Assembly (NCBI GenBank): GCA_965224785.1
Contig: OZ245062.1
Coordinates: 3,720,001-3,784,000 of the forward strand
DNA from: JALSNL01 sp036479585
GTDB taxonomy: Bacteria; Bacteroidota; Ignavibacteria; Ignavibacteriales; Melioribacteraceae
DNA: 64,000 nt
Reading direction: 5' to 3'
Part shown: positions 18,529 through 26,708 of the stretch, in pieces
Layout of the letters: each line of letters starts with the position of its first letter
Position numbering within the stretch: position 1 is the first letter of the stretch
The notes under the pieces: model-generated
The model's database searches: none
Seen by the model: the letters and a program-made list of their open reading frames with translations, nothing else
What the model was told of the DNA's origin: nothing
Made by a program: the position numbers and the translations under genes

Positions 18529-18632
18529 TAATAAAAACCTTACATATAAATTGGTTATAACTTACAAATGCTTAGCACTTTAGAAGCACCAAGCATTTTA
18601 ACTTTTTATGTTACTTAAAATCTGTTTGTTCA

Positions 18633-18664
18633 TTTCGCAGATTGTAAGCAATCTACGTTACAAC
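18633..18664. repeat. CAGATTGYAAGCAATCT-type short repeat, copy 2
   Basis: TTTCGCAGATTGTAAGCAATCTACGTTACA: the inner AGATTG and CAATCT pair as a small hairpin, followed by CGTTACA. It ends 8 bases before the stop of the M48 protease gene. A nearly identical copy is at 19981-20010. Confidence 0.65.
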
Positions 18665-18671
18665 AAAGTTA

Positions 18672-19475
18672 TTATTTTTTATAATACTGCAATGCTTCGG
18701 GCATTAATTTATTTAAATCATTAATTCTAGTTTGGTCTGATGGATGCGTACTTAAAAACTCTGGTGGTGCTTGTCCGCCTTTATTTGCAGCCATTCGCTT
18801 CCAAAATTCCGGGGCAATTCTTGGGTTGTAACCAGCCATAGCCATAAATATCAAGCCCAAATGGTCTGCTTCACTTTCGTGCAATCTACTAAACGGAAGC
18901 ATCACTCCAACTTGTGCTCCAATTCCAAAAGCAGTCATCCAAAGTTGTTGAGTTTGCTGCGGTTTATTTTGAAGTGCAAGAGCTAAACCCATCCCACCTA
19001 ACTGTGTAAGCAAACCAGTACTCATTCTTTCTCCACCGTGCTCTGCAATTGCGTGAGCTATTTCGTGTCCCATTACAACTGCTACTCCGGCTTCGTCTTT
19101 GCAAATTGGTAAAATTCCAGTATAGAAAACCACCTTGCCACCAGGCATACACCAAGCGTTTACATCTTTACTATCTACTAAATTAAATTCCCAGTTATAT
19201 CCTTTAAGATGCTCGGACATTTTTTTTTGTTTAAAATATTGTTCAACTGATTTCTGAATTTTTCTACCAACAGTTTTTATCATTGCAGTTTGTTTCTGGT
19301 CTTTGCTTGGTGGATGTTCTTTCAAAAAAGTATCGTACTGCTGGTAACTCATAGACATCATTTGAGATGATGGTATTAAGCTCAATTGCTTTCTACCAGT
19401 TACCGGAACTGTGCTACAAGATACTATAAATAAAAAGAGAAATATTAGACTAACTAATTTTGTTTTGATTTTCAT
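18672..19475 (-). CDS. M48-family metalloprotease lipoprotein (LoiP/BepA-like)
   Basis: Zinc protease in the periplasm, probably tied to outer-membrane quality control. A lipoprotein signal ends in LFIVSC (Cys20), followed by the family phrase STVPVTGRKQLSLIP. The zinc site is HEIAH (H137, E138, H141) and the third ligand is the Glu of HESEADHLGL. MPGGKVVFYTGIL before the active site is characteristic of the family. At 267 residues it is a compact form without TPR repeats, closest to LoiP/YggG. Spacing of 27 bases links it to the small exported protein upstream. Confidence 0.92.
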   Translation of the reverse strand: MKIKTKLVSLIFLFLFIVSCSTVPVTGRKQLSLIPSSQMMSMSYQQYDTFLKEHPPSKDQKQTAMIKTVGRKIQKSVEQYFKQKKMSEHLKGYNWEFNLVDSKDVNAWCMPGGKVVFYTGILPICKDEAGVAVVMGHEIAHAIAEHGGERMSTGLLTQLGGMGLALALQNKPQQTQQLWMTAFGIGAQVGVMLPFSRLHESEADHLGLIFMAMAGYNPRIAPEFWKRMAANKGGQAPPEFLSTHPSDQTRINDLNKLMPEALQYYKK

Positions 19476-19502
19476 TTTTACCTCACTTACATTTTAATAA
19501 TT

Positions 19503-19949
19503 TTATTTTAATTCTTCCCAATCCGTCATCTTTCCATTTTTGAAAAAATAAGTTATTGTTCCATAATACCATTGAGTAAACGTTCCCCACTTTTCTTTAT
19601 TTTTTGTAACCCTATCCGGCTTGCCCCAACTGTCTTTTAGCATTTTTTCGGTCATACCTTTCCATACTTTGCCACTAGCTATTCTACCGCCTATTTTTTT
19701 ACCGTATTTTCTAACTAACTGTTTCCCTCTGGAACTTTTTAATTTTGGTTCTAACTCTGCTATATAATTTTTCAGACTGTCTATTTCAACAAGTAGTTTT
19801 TCTTTTTCATTCAGTAAATTATTTTTTTTGGTTGAAAGACTATCAGTTAAAAAGCTAAATCTTTCTTTGCTCATTATTTTAGTTTCTGATTGAGCAAAGA
19901 TATTAGCACTAAACAATGTGATGAATATGAATAAAAGAATTTTGTACAT
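19503..19949 (-). CDS. Hypothetical exported protein with a coiled coil
   Basis: A 148-residue protein I do not recognise. It has a signal peptide (MYKILLFIFITLFSANIFAQ), a heptad-like coiled coil at about residues 35-72 (LNEKEKLLVEIDSLKNYIAEL), a basic linker, and a C-terminal stretch (GMTEKMLKDSWGKPDRV, then W-x-Y near the end) that looks like a SmpA/OmlA-type lipoprotein fold, as in small outer-membrane assembly proteins. That last resemblance is inference only. It lies 27 bases upstream of the M48 protease and is probably co-transcribed with it. Confidence 0.75.
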   Translation of the reverse strand: MYKILLFIFITLFSANIFAQSETKIMSKERFSFLTDSLSTKKNNLLNEKEKLLVEIDSLKNYIAELEPKLKSSRGKQLVRKYGKKIGGRIASGKVWKGMTEKMLKDSWGKPDRVTKNKEKWGTFTQWYYGTITYFFKNGKMTDWEELK

Positions 19950-19980
19950 ATAAGTTTGTCCTATGTAGTTAAATATTGCT

Positions 19981-20010
19981 TTTTGCAGATTGCAAGCAAT
20001 CTACGTTACA
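19981..20010. repeat. CAGATTGYAAGCAATCT-type short repeat, copy 3, overlapping the cdsA stop
   Basis: TTTTGCAGATTGCAAGCAATCTACGTTACA has the same core as 18633-18664. Read on the minus strand, its GTAACGTAG provides the last codons (Val-Thr) and the TAG stop of cdsA at 20001-20003, so the element has entered the 3' end of the gene. Confidence 0.7.
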
Positions 20011-20825
20011 AAAAAATGTAAATACAGATAAACAACCGGAGCTGTTAACAGTAACGAATCAAACCTATCAAAAATTCCACCGTGTCCCGGTATTATTGCT
20101 GATGAATCTTTTACACCTGCATCTCGTTTTATTAAGCTTTCAACCAAATCTCCCATTTGACCAATTGTACCAACAATAGTTCCTATAATTATTGCATCTT
20201 GAATTGATAGAAAATCAACAAAATAAAACTTAGCAACCAACATTGAAATGATTGAAAATACAAATCCGGCAATTGCTCCTTCCCAACTTTTATTTGGACT
20301 TACTCTTGGAAATAATTTGTGCTTACCAAATGCACTTCCGAGAAAAAATGCCGCTGAATCACAAACCCAAATAGAGACCATAATTGAAATTATTAAATAT
20401 CCACCTTCTATATAGAGCATTTCAGAACTGCCAAAAAACTCTCTTATTAATAAGATAGTAGATGCTACCACTCCAAAGTAAATAACTCCCAAAAGAGTTG
20501 TTCCAATATTTATAATTGCTGAATTTTTATTTCTAAATAATTCTGTTAAAAGAATTAGTACAGCACTTCCAATTAAAATTGTATTTACATCTGTAAATTT
20601 AAAATAAGAATTTAGAATAATTACAGCTACAGATAAATAGCCAAGCACAATATTAACATTAGCATTCTTATTTTGAACAAGTTTCGAGAATTCCCAAAAC
20701 GCAACAAGTCCAATAAAAAGTGTGAAAATTAAAAATGGAATTCCACCATAAACACAAGCTACAATAATTAATGGAATTGCAATTAATGAAACAATTATTC
20801 TAATTGAAGTATTTCCTAAAGCCAT
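20001..20825 (-). CDS. cdsA: Phosphatidate cytidylyltransferase
   Basis: Inner-membrane enzyme making CDP-diacylglycerol from phosphatidate and CTP, the branch point of phospholipid synthesis. About seven to eight membrane segments are seen. The C-terminal CdsA signature is present: SPNKSWEGAIAGF in the middle and GDLVESLIKRDAGVKDSS with PGHGGIFDRFDSL near the end, which include the metal-binding Asp. Length of 274 residues is normal. The last two residues and the TAG stop come from a dispersed repeat, so the native tail may have been slightly altered. The DUF2007 gene lies 8 bases upstream. Confidence 0.95.
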   Translation of the reverse strand: MALGNTSIRIIVSLIAIPLIIVACVYGGIPFLIFTLFIGLVAFWEFSKLVQNKNANVNIVLGYLSVAVIILNSYFKFTDVNTILIGSAVLILLTELFRNKNSAIINIGTTLLGVIYFGVVASTILLIREFFGSSEMLYIEGGYLIISIMVSIWVCDSAAFFLGSAFGKHKLFPRVSPNKSWEGAIAGFVFSIISMLVAKFYFVDFLSIQDAIIIGTIVGTIGQMGDLVESLIKRDAGVKDSSAIIPGHGGIFDRFDSLLLTAPVVYLYLHFFVT

Positions 20826-20833
20826 ATAAAAAG

Positions 20834-21166
20834 TTAACCTTTCTCATCCTTGTTAATATCTGCAATCAGTTTTTTTGCGTCTTCAGCATCTTCTTTTTTT
20901 ACTAAAAGTTTTATCACAGACAAATCTCCACTTACCGGAAAATTTTTATCTTTTTGAGATAAAATAATTGCTTCTATTTCTGCTCCTGAAAGATTAGACT
21001 TTAACATTTCAGCTTTATAAATATAATCTGTTGAATAAACCGCAGTCCAATCTTGATGATGAACCAAGTTTAATTCAAAGTCTTCTTTGGGTATTAGTTC
21101 AGTTCCGCAATCTGTACAAGTGGAAATACCTTTTACATATTCTGCTTCACAGCTAGGACAAATCAT
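20834..21166 (-). CDS. DUF2007-domain protein with N-terminal zinc ribbon
   Basis: Small soluble protein of unknown role. A zinc-ribbon-like unit has Cys3, Cys6, Cys17 and Cys20 (CPSC and CTDC). The rest (about 38-105) matches the DUF2007 signal-transducing-protein pattern: WTAVYSTDYIYKAEMLKSNL near the start, and IKLLVKKEDAEDAKKLI near the end, shown in part. The 110-residue length is typical of the zinc-ribbon form. Its start overlaps the upstream CPBP protease gene by 14 bases and cdsA follows after 8 bases, so these three genes form one unit. Confidence 0.82.
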   Translation of the reverse strand: MICPSCEAEYVKGISTCTDCGTELIPKEDFELNLVHHQDWTAVYSTDYIYKAEMLKSNLSGAEIEAIILSQKDKNFPVSGDLSVIKLLVKKEDAEDAKKLIADINKDEKG

Positions 21167-22145
21167 TTTGTGCCTCCGTTTTTGTGAGCTTAAAATAGTT
21201 CTTATTTATAAATATAACAAAACCAATAAAAAGTGCAAGTAATAAAGCGAAACTAATTAAGTGAGTATTTATATTTTCCAAATCAACAAAGTTCGATTGC
21301 ATAAGTTCTTCATCGCCAAAAATAAAAAATGCAATAATAGCAACAAAGTTATTTATAAAATGCAAAATAATTGATGTAACAATCGAGTCGCTTTTGTAAA
21401 CTGCATAACCAAGATAAAATCCAATTCCAATTAAAGGTAATAAACCATAAGGGTTAAAGTGATAAAGACCAAAGAAAATGGATGTAATTAAAATTGCCCA
21501 AAACGGACTAAGTTTAAACTCAAAACTTCTTTGTACAAAACCTCTAAAGAAAAATTCTTCGCAAATTGCCGGAGTTACTGCAACCGTAATTATAATGAGC
21601 AACATCTCAAAAATATTATTTCCGGTTAAAAGTTGTGAGTAAGTTTCCCCAACATATTTATCCATCATATCAAGAAAGTTTTTAATACCCAAAACCAAAC
21701 TACTTTGTTCCGATAGTTTCTCAATTACATAATTTTGTATATGTAAATAATCTTGCAATAGCGGAATTAAAATTATCATTCCAACTGCAAGCAAACCAAC
21801 TTCTTTTGGCTTAGGCATTTTTAATCTAACTATAGAAGTAACATCTTCAAAAACCAACTTGCTTAACAATATTGCCGGGAAAAGAATAAACAACACTTGC
21901 GTTCCTATTGTTAGAAGACGAAGCAAGTTCATATTCGCATTTGTAATATCAAACCCAAAAACTAATACTGCAATTAAGCCGCCGCCAAATTGGAATGCAA
22001 CAAAAACTGCAATGAGTCCTAATATTGCTGCTTTTACAGGAGACATTGTGGGAGTTATTTTATTATCTTCCAATTTTTCCTTGCGATTTATTTCTCTAAA
22101 AAATCTAACTATTTGAACTTGTCTTGCTGAGTGGAGATGAAGCAT
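21153..22145 (-). CDS. CPBP-family intramembrane metalloprotease
   Basis: Membrane protease of the CAAX-protease/bacteriocin-processing (Rce1-like) family. The catalytic motifs are EEFFFRGFVQR (EExxxR), a later FxxxH in FFGLYHF, and HFINN (HxxxN) in the following membrane segment. Eight or so hydrophobic segments are present. Its substrate is unknown; in this phylum such genes often sit beside housekeeping genes, as here next to a DUF2007 gene and cdsA. The listed start gives a 33-residue charged extension. Met34 (base 22046, MSPVKAAILGL) leads directly into the first membrane segment and is a reasonable alternative. Confidence 0.88.
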   Translation of the reverse strand: MLHLHSARQVQIVRFFREINRKEKLEDNKITPTMSPVKAAILGLIAVFVAFQFGGGLIAVLVFGFDITNANMNLLRLLTIGTQVLFILFPAILLSKLVFEDVTSIVRLKMPKPKEVGLLAVGMIILIPLLQDYLHIQNYVIEKLSEQSSLVLGIKNFLDMMDKYVGETYSQLLTGNNIFEMLLIIITVAVTPAICEEFFFRGFVQRSFEFKLSPFWAILITSIFFGLYHFNPYGLLPLIGIGFYLGYAVYKSDSIVTSIILHFINNFVAIIAFFIFGDEELMQSNFVDLENINTHLISFALLLALFIGFVIFINKNYFKLTKTEAQNDLS

Positions 22146-22534
22146 CTAAATATATAAATTGAACTAAAATTTTCGATATCGTTCATACTTCGACTCCTCT
22201 CAGTTTGACTCAGCTTTGATCAAACAATTTGATTTCAGTACAACTTAGTTTTTCTCAAAAGATTAAAACAAGATCTTTACAACAGTGTGTATGTTTCTTA
22301 TGTTTTTGTTTTCAATCCGCAAAATACTCAAAACCCATTAAACTTAAATATGATTTTTTCTTTTTATCTTGATACGCACTACTTGATTATTGATACTAAT
22401 TTTTAGGTCATAAATTTTTCCGTTGCATCATTCGTTTTTTTTCTGCTAATTACGATACATTTTTAATTCTAAAGGAGATTCTTATTTAAAAACTGCTACT
22501 ATCAACATTCATTCATTACTTGAAGAGGTAAGAT
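22146..22534. other. Non-coding 389-base gap between divergent genes
   Basis: Separates the CPBP protease gene (minus) from a small plus-strand gene. Near 22184-22209 it holds CATACTTCGACTCCTCTCAG followed by TTTGAC, a partial copy of the GTCATTC-type repeat whose better copy ends at 31592. The rest is A+T-rich with no convincing open frame. Promoters for both flanking genes must lie here, but no single box is clear enough to name. Confidence 0.5.
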
Positions 22535-22783
22535 ATGTTATTTCAAGAAAATAGCAGTGTAAATAATCCTTTAGCAGAACTAATCAACGATGACACCTTT
22601 CATTTGTTAAGTAGTCGCGGTCTTTTTAACGAAAAGTCTTTACGCGATTATCAAATCCGAAAACAATTCAAATTATTACGAAATCAAGATGTAAACGCAA
22701 GTGATGCTATTGATTTACTCCGAGAAGATTACCCATATTTACAGTTTGACACACTTCGTAAGATTGTATATCACATTAAATAA
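22535..22783 (+). CDS. Small hypothetical protein
   Basis: An 82-residue protein I do not recognise. It is soluble, helical and charged, with a C-terminal half (NASDAIDLLREDYPYLQFD) that resembles a small helix-turn-helix or UBA-like bundle, without a named match. A ribosome-binding sequence GAAGAGG lies 7-13 bases before the ATG, one of the better ones in the window, and a strong terminator follows at 22869-22898, so it is transcribed alone as a single-gene unit. These two flanking signals are the main support that it is real. Confidence 0.7.
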   Translation: MLFQENSSVNNPLAELINDDTFHLLSSRGLFNEKSLRDYQIRKQFKLLRNQDVNASDAIDLLREDYPYLQFDTLRKIVYHIK

Positions 22784-22868
22784 TTACTTGACTTAAACGT
22801 TTTCATAGACTATATTCAAGTTCCTTACTTGAACAATTTTTTATTAAATTGACTTGTTCGGTTTTTAT

Positions 22869-22898
22869 AGCCCAGTGTCTCCCCCAACGCTGGGCTTT
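22869..22898 (+). terminator. Rho-independent-type terminator
   Basis: A 10-bp stem pairs AGCCCAGTGT (22869-22878) with ACGCTGGGCT (22887-22896), with one G-T pair and a C-rich loop. TTT and an A/T-rich stretch follow. It is the clearest terminator in the window and closes the small upstream gene. Confidence 0.8.
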
Positions 22899-22945
22899 AT
22901 ATTTAAACATGAAGATTTATATTTTATTAAAAATGGTTTGATTAA

Positions 22946-23230
22946 ATGGCAAAAGCTAAGATAAGAACAAAAAGACAAAACGCTAAAGTTGTTTCCCCAT
23001 TCAAAAATTATTGGGCAAAAGAAAATTATGTTCTTTTTGGAGTTGGAATGGCAATTGTGATTATTGGCTTTTTGCTAATGGCACAAGGTCCTTGGGATAA
23101 CCCACTTTCTTTAACTGTTTCACCTTTAGTATTGTTAGTTGCTTACTTAATTGTATTCCCTCTATCTATTTTATATAAAAGTAAAAAACCCAAAACCACG
23201 TTAAGCGAAGATGTTACTCGCAAAGATTAA
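22946..23230 (+). CDS. DUF3098 family membrane protein
   Basis: Small inner-membrane protein of the DUF3098 family, known from Bacteroidota and relatives and without an assigned function. A basic N-terminus (AKAKIRTKRQNAK) is followed by WAKENYVLFGVGMAIVIIG, the family opening and first membrane segment, then a short loop (GPWDNPLSLTVSP) and a second membrane segment before a basic tail. Length of 94 residues is typical. Its 3' end overlaps the EutN/CcmL-like gene by 20 bases, and dprA follows, so the three are probably co-transcribed. Confidence 0.82.
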   Translation: MAKAKIRTKRQNAKVVSPFKNYWAKENYVLFGVGMAIVIIGFLLMAQGPWDNPLSLTVSPLVLLVAYLIVFPLSILYKSKKPKTTLSEDVTRKD

Positions 23231-23486
23231 AGGAAATGTTGTTTCCACTCAAAAAGATCCCAGTCTTAAAGGTCATAAACTTCTTCTAGTTCACCCAATT
23301 GATTTGAAAGGTAATTACATTGGCGAAAAAGATTCTATTGCTCTTGATATAATTGATGCCGGAGTTGGAGATACTGTTCTTGTTGTAAAAGAAGGTGCGG
23401 CAGTTCAGCAAATATTAGGTCATAAAAACTCTCCCGTAAATACAATGGTTATTGCAATTGTTGATGATTTAAATGTTCAAGAATAA
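23211..23486 (+). CDS. EutN/CcmL-family vertex protein
   Basis: A 91-residue protein of the EutN/CcmL family, pentamers that cap the vertices of bacterial microcompartments. MLLAKIKGNVVSTQKDPSL is the typical opening beta-strand and loop; KLLLVHP, the DAGVGDTVLVVKEGAAV core, the short NSPVN segment and VIAIVDDL also match. No shell hexamer (BMC-domain) gene or enzyme of a known compartment is in the window. The gene sits between DUF3098 (20-base overlap) and dprA (14-base gap), a context that does not point to a compartment. Family assignment is firm; function here is open. Confidence 0.88.
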   Translation: MLLAKIKGNVVSTQKDPSLKGHKLLLVHPIDLKGNYIGEKDSIALDIIDAGVGDTVLVVKEGAAVQQILGHKNSPVNTMVIAIVDDLNVQE

Positions 23487-23500
23487 ACTCCAAGCCTATT

Positions 23501-24619
23501 TTGAAAAATAATGTTGAAACAATAACCAAATTAAAACTCTTACTTCAAGTAGATGGTGTTGGTCCTGCAAAATTATTTAATCTACTTTCCAAATTTCAAA
23601 CTTTAGATAATCTATTAGATTCTAATTTTAATTCACTTGTAAAGGTTGAAGGTATTTCTCAAAATCTTGCTAATAGAATTTTAAAGCAAATAAATAATTT
23701 TAGCAATTTTGAAAAAGAAGTGAAAAGAGAACTTGAAAAATTAGATTCACTTGGATGTAAATGGGTAACATTTTGGTCTGAAGATTATCCTAAAAACTTA
23801 AAAAATATTTTTGCTCCGCCAATAATTTTATATTATAAAGGAACTCTGCACGAAGCTGATAATAACTCGGTAGCAATTGTTGGAACAAGAATGCCAACTG
23901 ATTATGGCAAAAATTATGCATCAAAATTTGCAAAAGAGTTAGGCAAAAAAAACATTACTGTAGTTAGTGGAATGGCTCGCGGTATTGATTCTGTTGCTCA
24001 TCGTGGAGCAATAAAAAGTGGCGGAAGAACATTCGCAATTATTGGCTCGGGATTGGATATTATTTATCCACCGGAAAACAAAAAACTTTTTGAAGAAATT
24101 AGTAAGTGCGGAGCAGTAATTTCCGAATACACTTTAGGAACAAAACCAGATGCTCAAAATTTTCCAAAACGTAATAGAATAATTTCCGGAATTTCGCTTG
24201 GCTCATTAGTCATCGAATCGAAAATTAAAGGTGGAGCTTTGCAAACGGCAAGATTTGCGTTAGACCAAAACCGAGAAGTTTTTGCAATTCCCGGTAACTT
24301 AGGAATTATGCAAAGCGAAGGAACAAATCTTTTAATTCAAAAAGGTGAAGCCAAATTAGTAAATGATACGGAAGATATTCTAATAGAATTAAACTTAAAA
24401 ATTAAACCAACTGTCGGAGAAAATATTCCCAAACCGGTTGAAGACCTAAATATGTTCGAACAAAAAATTTATGATGCACTTTCTACTGAACCCAAACAAA
24501 TAGATTTTATTGCAAATGAAACTAAAATAAATTCAGCAGATTGCTTGGTACACTTGCTATCATTGGAGTTTAGAAGTTTGATTAGGCAGTTGCCGGGCAA
24601 GATGTTTGTTGTTGATTGA
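23501..24619 (+). CDS. dprA: DNA-processing protein DprA
   Basis: Loads RecA on incoming single-stranded DNA during natural transformation. An N-terminal helix-hairpin-helix region (VDGVGPAKLFNLL) precedes the DprA Rossmann domain, with IVGTRMPTDYGK, VVSGMARGIDSVAHRGA, GSGLDIIYPP, the EYTLGTKPDAQNFPKRNRIISG stretch (quoted in part) and GNLG. The C-terminal 60 residues form a winged-helix-like DML1 domain. Starts with TTG at 23501; there is no better ATG in frame upstream. Length of 372 residues is normal. It is the last gene of the DUF3098-EutN-dprA unit. Presence of dprA fits transformability, and a DpnI-type enzyme lies 6 kb away. Confidence 0.94.
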   Translation: MKNNVETITKLKLLLQVDGVGPAKLFNLLSKFQTLDNLLDSNFNSLVKVEGISQNLANRILKQINNFSNFEKEVKRELEKLDSLGCKWVTFWSEDYPKNLKNIFAPPIILYYKGTLHEADNNSVAIVGTRMPTDYGKNYASKFAKELGKKNITVVSGMARGIDSVAHRGAIKSGGRTFAIIGSGLDIIYPPENKKLFEEISKCGAVISEYTLGTKPDAQNFPKRNRIISGISLGSLVIESKIKGGALQTARFALDQNREVFAIPGNLGIMQSEGTNLLIQKGEAKLVNDTEDILIELNLKIKPTVGENIPKPVEDLNMFEQKIYDALSTEPKQIDFIANETKINSADCLVHLLSLEFRSLIRQLPGKMFVVD

Positions 24620-24946
24620 ATAAAAAGATTGGAAGATTGATTTAGTCAATGATTCTTTGCTTTAACAATTATATTTTTAATCTTTTCCTTTTTTTTACCC
24701 ACAATTGGTTTCAGCTTTTCTATATTATTTTCAATTGCCTTTTCAGCTGCTAATAATTTATTCTTCTTCATTTATACTTCCAAAATATTTATAGAATAAT
24801 ATAACAAACTATATTCACTATGAATGGATTTTAAATTTGATGATAAAGAGTTATCCTTTTCCAAAATTTATCATTGCCTGATAAGATTCCAACATTTTAA
24901 AAACACAACTTTGGTTTGAAAATAAAAATATTTTTGGCGGAGTAAA
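24620..24946. other. 327-base gap after dprA containing one possible small minus-strand gene
   Basis: Separates dprA from the accessory island. Apart from the candidate 41-residue frame at 24646-24771 (minus), I see only A+T-rich DNA with no repeats or strong hairpins. The promoter for the LRR gene at 24947 is presumably in the last 100 bases. Confidence 0.4.
24646..24771 (-). CDS. Candidate 41-residue basic small protein
   Basis: Frame MKKNKLLAAEKAIENNIEK... of 41 residues, Lys-rich and predicted helical. Too short to judge from sequence alone; it has a fair start context but no clear ribosome-binding site. I have no family match. Another 41-residue basic frame lies at 27731-27856 in the same island; both have a GKK(K/T)-like segment and a Lys-x-Ile-Ile pattern, which may be chance. 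Confidence 0.25.
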   Translation of the reverse strand: MKKNKLLAAEKAIENNIEKLKPIVGKKKEKIKNIIVKAKNH

Positions 24947-26121
24947 ATGCTTCATTCAATTGTTGAGTTTGGAGATTATGTCGGGGGGTTCTTTTTGCTC
25001 GAAGATATTTCCCACCCATACTTGTATCTGTTTATAGTTATAGATTCTGACAACAATAGAACCATAGAAATACTATTAGATAATTCCGATTTAAACAAAT
25101 TATTAATAAAATTCGAAATAATAGAGTTTTTTCAATCTGATGAATTTTTTAATATGCCCCGCAAGAATTTGATAAATCTGACGAAATTTTTAAAATAAAC
25201 ATTATAGTAGAAGAATTTTTAACTAATATCCCTTCTTCCGAATTATTTTTTTACAAAACTATTGAAGAAATAAAAAAAATATTTTGTGTAGAAGAAAAGT
25301 TTACAATTTTAGAGTTTAAGAGAGAAATTATAATCCCTAAATTCAATGAATTATATTATGGAGAAAATTATTCCGGTTTTGAAGAGATACTATTATACTT
25401 TTATGGAAACAAAAAAATATTTGACGCAAGAGTAAAACAAAGTAAAGAATTAGATTTATCTAATTCTAACTTAGGCATAATTCCAGAAGTTATTTGTGAT
25501 TGTGTTACTCTTGAGACGATATCACTTTCAAACAATCAATTATCAGAGTTACCGCAAAATTTTTCTCAACTTGAAAATCTAAAACACTTAGATATTTCAA
25601 ATATTTATTTAAGCGAATTTCCATTTGTTATTATATCGCTCACTACTCTTGAAACACTTATAATAAATAATGCAACGGGACCTAGCGGAGTAATTCCGGA
25701 AGAGATTAAACACCTAAGAAATTTGAAAGAATTGCATATTAGTATTTTCGATTCAGATTACTTTCCTGAATCAATATTACGGTTAAAAGCTCTACAGCAT
25801 TTACACATTACTGATAATTCATTTGATTATTTGCCCGATTCTATTTGCAATTTAGTAAACTTAAAAACTCTTAACTTAACTGGAAATAATCTTATAGAAT
25901 TACCGTCATCAATAACATTGTTAGAAAATTTAGAAATATTAATTCTTTCTAATAATAACTTAACTTCTTTGCCGGATAATATTTTTGAGATGGAAAACTT
26001 AAAAGAAATATGGTTAACAGGAAACGATAAACTTGACCAAGATGAAATCAATTCAAGAATACATATTTACACGCCGGAAGATACACCTGGTAATAAACTA
26101 GAAGTATATTTTTGGAAATAA
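24947..26121 (+). pseudogene. Leucine-rich-repeat protein, frameshifted near its N-terminus
   Basis: A cytosolic protein of about 390 residues in which an N-terminal domain of unknown fold (about 160 residues) is followed by about eight leucine-rich repeats (LDLSNSNL, ISLSNNQLSELP, LNLTGNNLIELP, LILSNNNLTSLP). The first 83 codons (24947-25198) are in one frame; the remainder is open in another frame from 25153 to the stop at 26121. One base is missing, most simply in the run of C at 25157-25160, which would restore the protein. LRR proteins in such islands are usually interaction or defence proteins; no enzyme domain is seen. The N-terminal domain is repeated in the next gene. Confidence 0.75.
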
Positions 26122-26137
26122 ATAATTAAGGTAGAAA

Positions 26138-26640
26138 ATGCTAAAGTCAATTGTTGATTTCGGAGATAATTATATTGGTGGATTTTTATAGAATCCAATG
26201 GTGAAGAAAAGTCTTTTAGCTTTATAATTATAAATACTAAGACCAATAGAGTTTTAGAAGCTGAACTTAGCGAACTAAGAATACTTACGGTCGGTAAAGG
26301 AGAAAATATAAAATCTGGAAGTTCATCTTTTAAAATATCTGATTGTGATGAACGGTTACAATATGAGAACGGAAAAATAAAATTTAACTATCTAGTTAAG
26401 GAAGTGTTAAACTGTACACCTTCATTTGAATTATTCTGTAATAAAACAATTAAAGAAATTAAACGAATTTTAAATTTAAAAGAAAAAATAAAAATGTTAG
26501 AATTGAAAGATGAAGACATTTGCTTTTTGAGTGATAAGTTAGAAAAACAAGTTGAGTTTTCTCTGGTAGATATATTGTTATGTTTTTATGGCAATAAAAA
26601 ATCATTTAATGAAAGAATAGCAAAAAATAAAATTGATTAA
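26138..26640 (+). pseudogene. Shorter, frameshifted paralogue of the LRR protein's N-terminal domain
   Basis: Starts 16 bases after the LRR gene with MLKSIVDFGDNYIGGF, clearly related to MLHSIVEFGDYVGGFF of that gene. The frame breaks at the T-run 26183-26187 (one T missing) and continues in another frame to 26640. The tail FELFCNKTIKEIKRIL and LLCFYGNKKSFNERI also match the LRR gene's LFFYKTIEEIKKIF and LLYFYGNKKIFDARV. It ends before the repeats begin, so it is an LRR-less copy of about 165 residues. Tandem duplication of a domain is the simplest history. Function unknown. Confidence 0.72.
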
Positions 26641-26708
26641 GTTTGGAATGCAAAATAAATTAGAATTGATTTTTAAAATAATCATTAACAAACTTTGGAG
26701 AAATTAAA

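Noticed and set aside
23211..23486. A complete microcompartment locus around the EutN-like gene
   Set aside because: No BMC-domain shell protein or signature enzyme lies in the window.
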